A stretch of DNA of 13,206 nucleotides from an uncultured Oscillospiraceae bacterium (GTDB lineage: Bacteria > Bacillota > Clostridia > Oscillospirales > Oscillospiraceae): positions 1-13,206 of the forward strand of contig CAAGIE010000101.1 of NCBI GenBank assembly GCA_900769835.1, in the 5' to 3' direction. A program made the translations under genes and the position numbers. This document shows positions 11,910-13,206 of this stretch, piece after piece. How positions within the stretch are numbered: the first letter of the stretch is position 1; each line of letters opens with the position of its first letter. A model generated the notes under the pieces. The model did not search any database. It was not told where the DNA came from and worked only from the letters and a program-made list of their open reading frames with translations.

Positions 11910-12617
11910 TTATCTCAAATTCAGCGCAGGGGCATCCGGGGTGACGTTGGTGGTGTCCACCTGAATGATGCGGCGGGCGCCCACATAGCGGCTGCTATAA
12001 TAGTCACTGTCCAGAGAACTGTAACACACGCCACTGTTGCTTGCGTGGATCATCTGGCGGTCGCCCACATAAATGCCCACGTGGGAAGCCACCCAGGGGC
12101 TGCCAGGATCCCGGAAGAATACCAGATCGCCGGGCTGCAGGTTCTCGCTGGTGACGGGGGTGCCGTCGTAGAGAAGTTGAGAGTCCGCGCAGCGGGTGAT
12201 CTCATAGCCCAGAGTGATGTTGTAGATGTAGTATACCAGGCCGGAGCAGTCGAAACCACCGGGGTAGATACCGCCCCAGACATAGGGAGTGCCCAGATAA
12301 GACTCCAGCATAGCCAGAACCTGACGGCGCTGCTCCATCGCCTCCTGATAGGAAAGACCGGCGTCGGACTCCACATCTTCCACGGGCGCAGTATTCACTT
12401 TTTCTATGTAGCCTGTGGTACTGTCGGGGGACAGACCATCAGGAGCAGGCTCGGCTTCCGTAAGCACCGTTGCGCCCTCCTGGAGGGTCACCGCCTGGGC
12501 GGTAGCGGGCTCGGTCTCTTCTGCGGTGGCGACGGGAAAACCGTATCGCGGCACCAGCAGAGCGCAGACCATCAGGAATGCAAAGAGCCGCAGTCTTAAC
12601 TTGCGATCGTGTTGCAT
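11910..12617 (-). CDS. Secreted NlpC/P60 cell-wall endopeptidase
   Basis: The 235-residue protein has a signal peptide (basic 5-10, hydrophobic about 11-22, cleavage probably after the ATA near residue 32), then a Thr/Glu/Pro-rich linker (about 33-88). The NlpC/P60 domain at about 97-218 has catalytic Cys124 in GGFDCSGLV, His179 in SHVGIYVG and a third polar residue His191 in MIHAS. YVWGG (112-116), ADSQ and LQPGDLVFF are also standard. Such enzymes cut D-Glu-to-diamino-acid bonds in peptidoglycan stem peptides during growth, division or sporulation. There is no separate wall-binding module (SH3 or LysM). Minus-strand AAAGGA lies before the ATG. Promoter and phased repeats upstream point to dedicated control. 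Confidence 0.92.
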   Translation of the reverse strand: MQHDRKLRLRLFAFLMVCALLVPRYGFPVATAEETEPATAQAVTLQEGATVLTEAEPAPDGLSPDSTTGYIEKVNTAPVEDVESDAGLSYQEAMEQRRQVLAMLESYLGTPYVWGGIYPGGFDCSGLVYYIYNITLGYEITRCADSQLLYDGTPVTSENLQPGDLVFFRDPGSPWVASHVGIYVGDRQMIHASNSGVCYSSLDSDYYSSRYVGARRIIQVDTTNVTPDAPALNLR

Positions 12618-12651
12618 ATAGATTCCTTTCGGCCAAAAGAGGCTGATAAAA

Positions 12652-12690
12652 GTTACAAATTAGTTACGAGCAGGTAGCGTATCAGTTACG
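12652..12690 (-). promoter_or_regulatory. Four direct repeats phased at 11 bp upstream of the NlpC/P60 gene
   Basis: On the plus strand GTTACA (12652), GTTACG (12663), GTAGCG (12674) and GTTACG (12685) start exactly 11 bp apart. On the coding strand the last pair reads CGTAAC-TAATT-TGTAAC, one base from the WalR consensus of two TGTWAH hexamers 5 bp apart. The array lies between the predicted transcription start and the start codon, where a bound response regulator would be expected to hinder transcription, unless a second promoter is used. Confidence 0.55.
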
Positions 12691-12691
12691 A

Positions 12692-12720
12692 ATTTTAACA
12701 TACTCAAACCAATTTGTCAA
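12692..12720 (-). promoter_or_regulatory. Sigma-A promoter of the NlpC/P60 gene
   Basis: On the minus strand, perfect TTGACA (12715-12720), a 17-bp spacer and TAAAAT (12692-12697). It predicts an untranslated leader of about 68 nt that includes the phased repeats. Confidence 0.87.
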
Positions 12721-12742
12721 CCCCCGACAGGAAGAAAATGCC

Positions 12743-12763
12743 AAAAGAGCCACAATTTGCGGC
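12743..12763 (-). terminator. Possible weak terminator of spoVT
   Basis: On the minus strand GCCGC (12759-12763) pairs with GTGGC (12749-12753) around AAATT and is followed by TCTTTT. The stem is only 5 bp with one wobble. A second small hairpin, GGGG/CCCC (12772-12784), followed by TGCTTTTT, lies nearer the spoVT stop. Either could end the transcript; neither is strong. Confidence 0.4.
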
Positions 12764-12794
12764 AAAAAGCAGGGGAAATGCCCCGCCAAACCCC

Positions 12795-13206
12795 TTAACT
12801 TTCCATTTGTTTCCCCAAAAAGCTTGCGATGGTCTGCACCAGTTGATGATCGTTCTCGCTCATGGGCTGGGGCTCTTCGGAGAGGAGGAGTACGCACCCC
12901 AGCAGATCGCCCTGACTGATCACCGGGGCGGCAACGCTCACGGGGAATTTGTCGATGCCCTCGGCGCAGCGAATGATGGCGTCCCCTGCTTGAAAGCGGT
13001 AGGCCTTGCGGCTCTCCATCAGCCGTTCCAGTTCGGGGGAGTTGGGCTTGTCCAGCAGTTCCCGCTTAGGAACGCCGGCGGTGGCAATGATGCTGTCCCG
13101 ATCCGTCACCGCGGCCGCCCGCCCGGTGGTGGCGTGGATGGCCTCGCAAATATGGCCGGCGAATTCCTGCAGGTCCTCCATGGGGGAGTACTTGCGGAAG
13201 ATCACC
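12795..13206 (-). CDS. spoVT: Stage V sporulation protein T, 3' part (gene runs off the right edge)
   Basis: The 137 visible codons give the C-terminal GAF-like domain of SpoVT. They begin VIFRKYSPMEDLQEFAGHIC, which is where the N-terminal AbrB-type DNA-binding domain normally ends and the linker helix starts. SAVAAPVISQGDLLGCVLLLSEE-like and a closing TIASFLGKQM follow (key pattern VAAPVI, GDLLGCV). SpoVT is a forespore transcription factor that tunes sigma-G genes. About 45-50 N-terminal residues should lie beyond 13206; the GTG at 13203-13205 is an internal Val, not a start. In B. subtilis spoVT lies close to yabP; here it lies about 10 kb from yabP and on the other strand. Confidence 0.9.
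   Translation of the reverse strand, partial: VIFRKYSPMEDLQEFAGHICEAIHATTGRAAAVTDRDSIIATAGVPKRELLDKPNSPELERLMESRKAYRFQAGDAIIRCAEGIDKFPVSVAAPVISQGDLLGCVLLLSEEPQPMSENDHQLVQTIASFLGKQMES

Overview
The window looks like chromosomal DNA of a moderately GC-rich, endospore-forming member of the Clostridia, probably a gut Oscillospirales or Ruminococcaceae relative. The basis is yabP/yabQ and spoVT sporulation genes, strong Shine-Dalgarno sites, sigma-A promoters, Gram-positive lipoprotein signals, a DnaD-type replication gene, a TrpR/YerC-type regulator and abundant small palindromic intergenic repeats. The taxonomic placement is inference from gene content only.

Layout. 1-545 holds no credible gene; it carries interspersed palindromic repeats and the terminator of a leftward lipoprotein gene (546-1658) built of YD-type repeats. 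1911-4515 is a rightward cluster, yabP-yabQ-divIC-yabR-SDR-rpiB, whose first four genes match the B. subtilis yabP-yabQ-divIC-yabR order; it ends in a strong terminator. 4547-5066 is a second gene-free stretch with the same repeat families as the left edge. 5142-8229 is a tightly packed operon: a DnaD-domain protein, a DnaC/DnaI-like helicase loader, a HAD phosphatase and a YfbR-like 5'-deoxynucleotidase. It ends at a bidirectional terminator shared with a leftward lipoprotein gene (8268-9068). Divergent from that lipoprotein is an amino-acid ABC importer operon (9322-11874: binding protein, permease, ATPase) whose last gene encodes a small TrpR/YerC-family DNA-binding protein. A bidirectional terminator separates it from a leftward secreted NlpC/P60 wall hydrolase (11910-12617). 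The right edge holds the 3' part of spoVT, also leftward.

How the genes work together. The yab cluster joins spore coat/cortex morphogenesis (YabP, YabQ), division (DivIC) and an S1 RNA-binding protein to two metabolic enzymes. The dnaD-dnaC operon joins replication initiation to nucleotide and phosphoglycolate clean-up.

Most interesting signals. (1) Two 16-bp operator-like palindromes, 14 of 16 identical, lie upstream of the ABC operon; one fills the -35/-10 spacer exactly. They share TAG-N4-CTA geometry with the E. coli TrpR operator, and the operon's last gene is a TrpR-family protein, which suggests an autoregulated amino-acid uptake system. (2) Four direct repeats phased at 11 bp lie between promoter and start of the NlpC/P60 gene and resemble WalR-type sites. 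(3) Intergenic palindromes whose stems differ in sequence but keep base-pairing between copies. (4) A yabQ reading frame that runs about 190 bp out of frame into divIC, beginning just after an A6 run.
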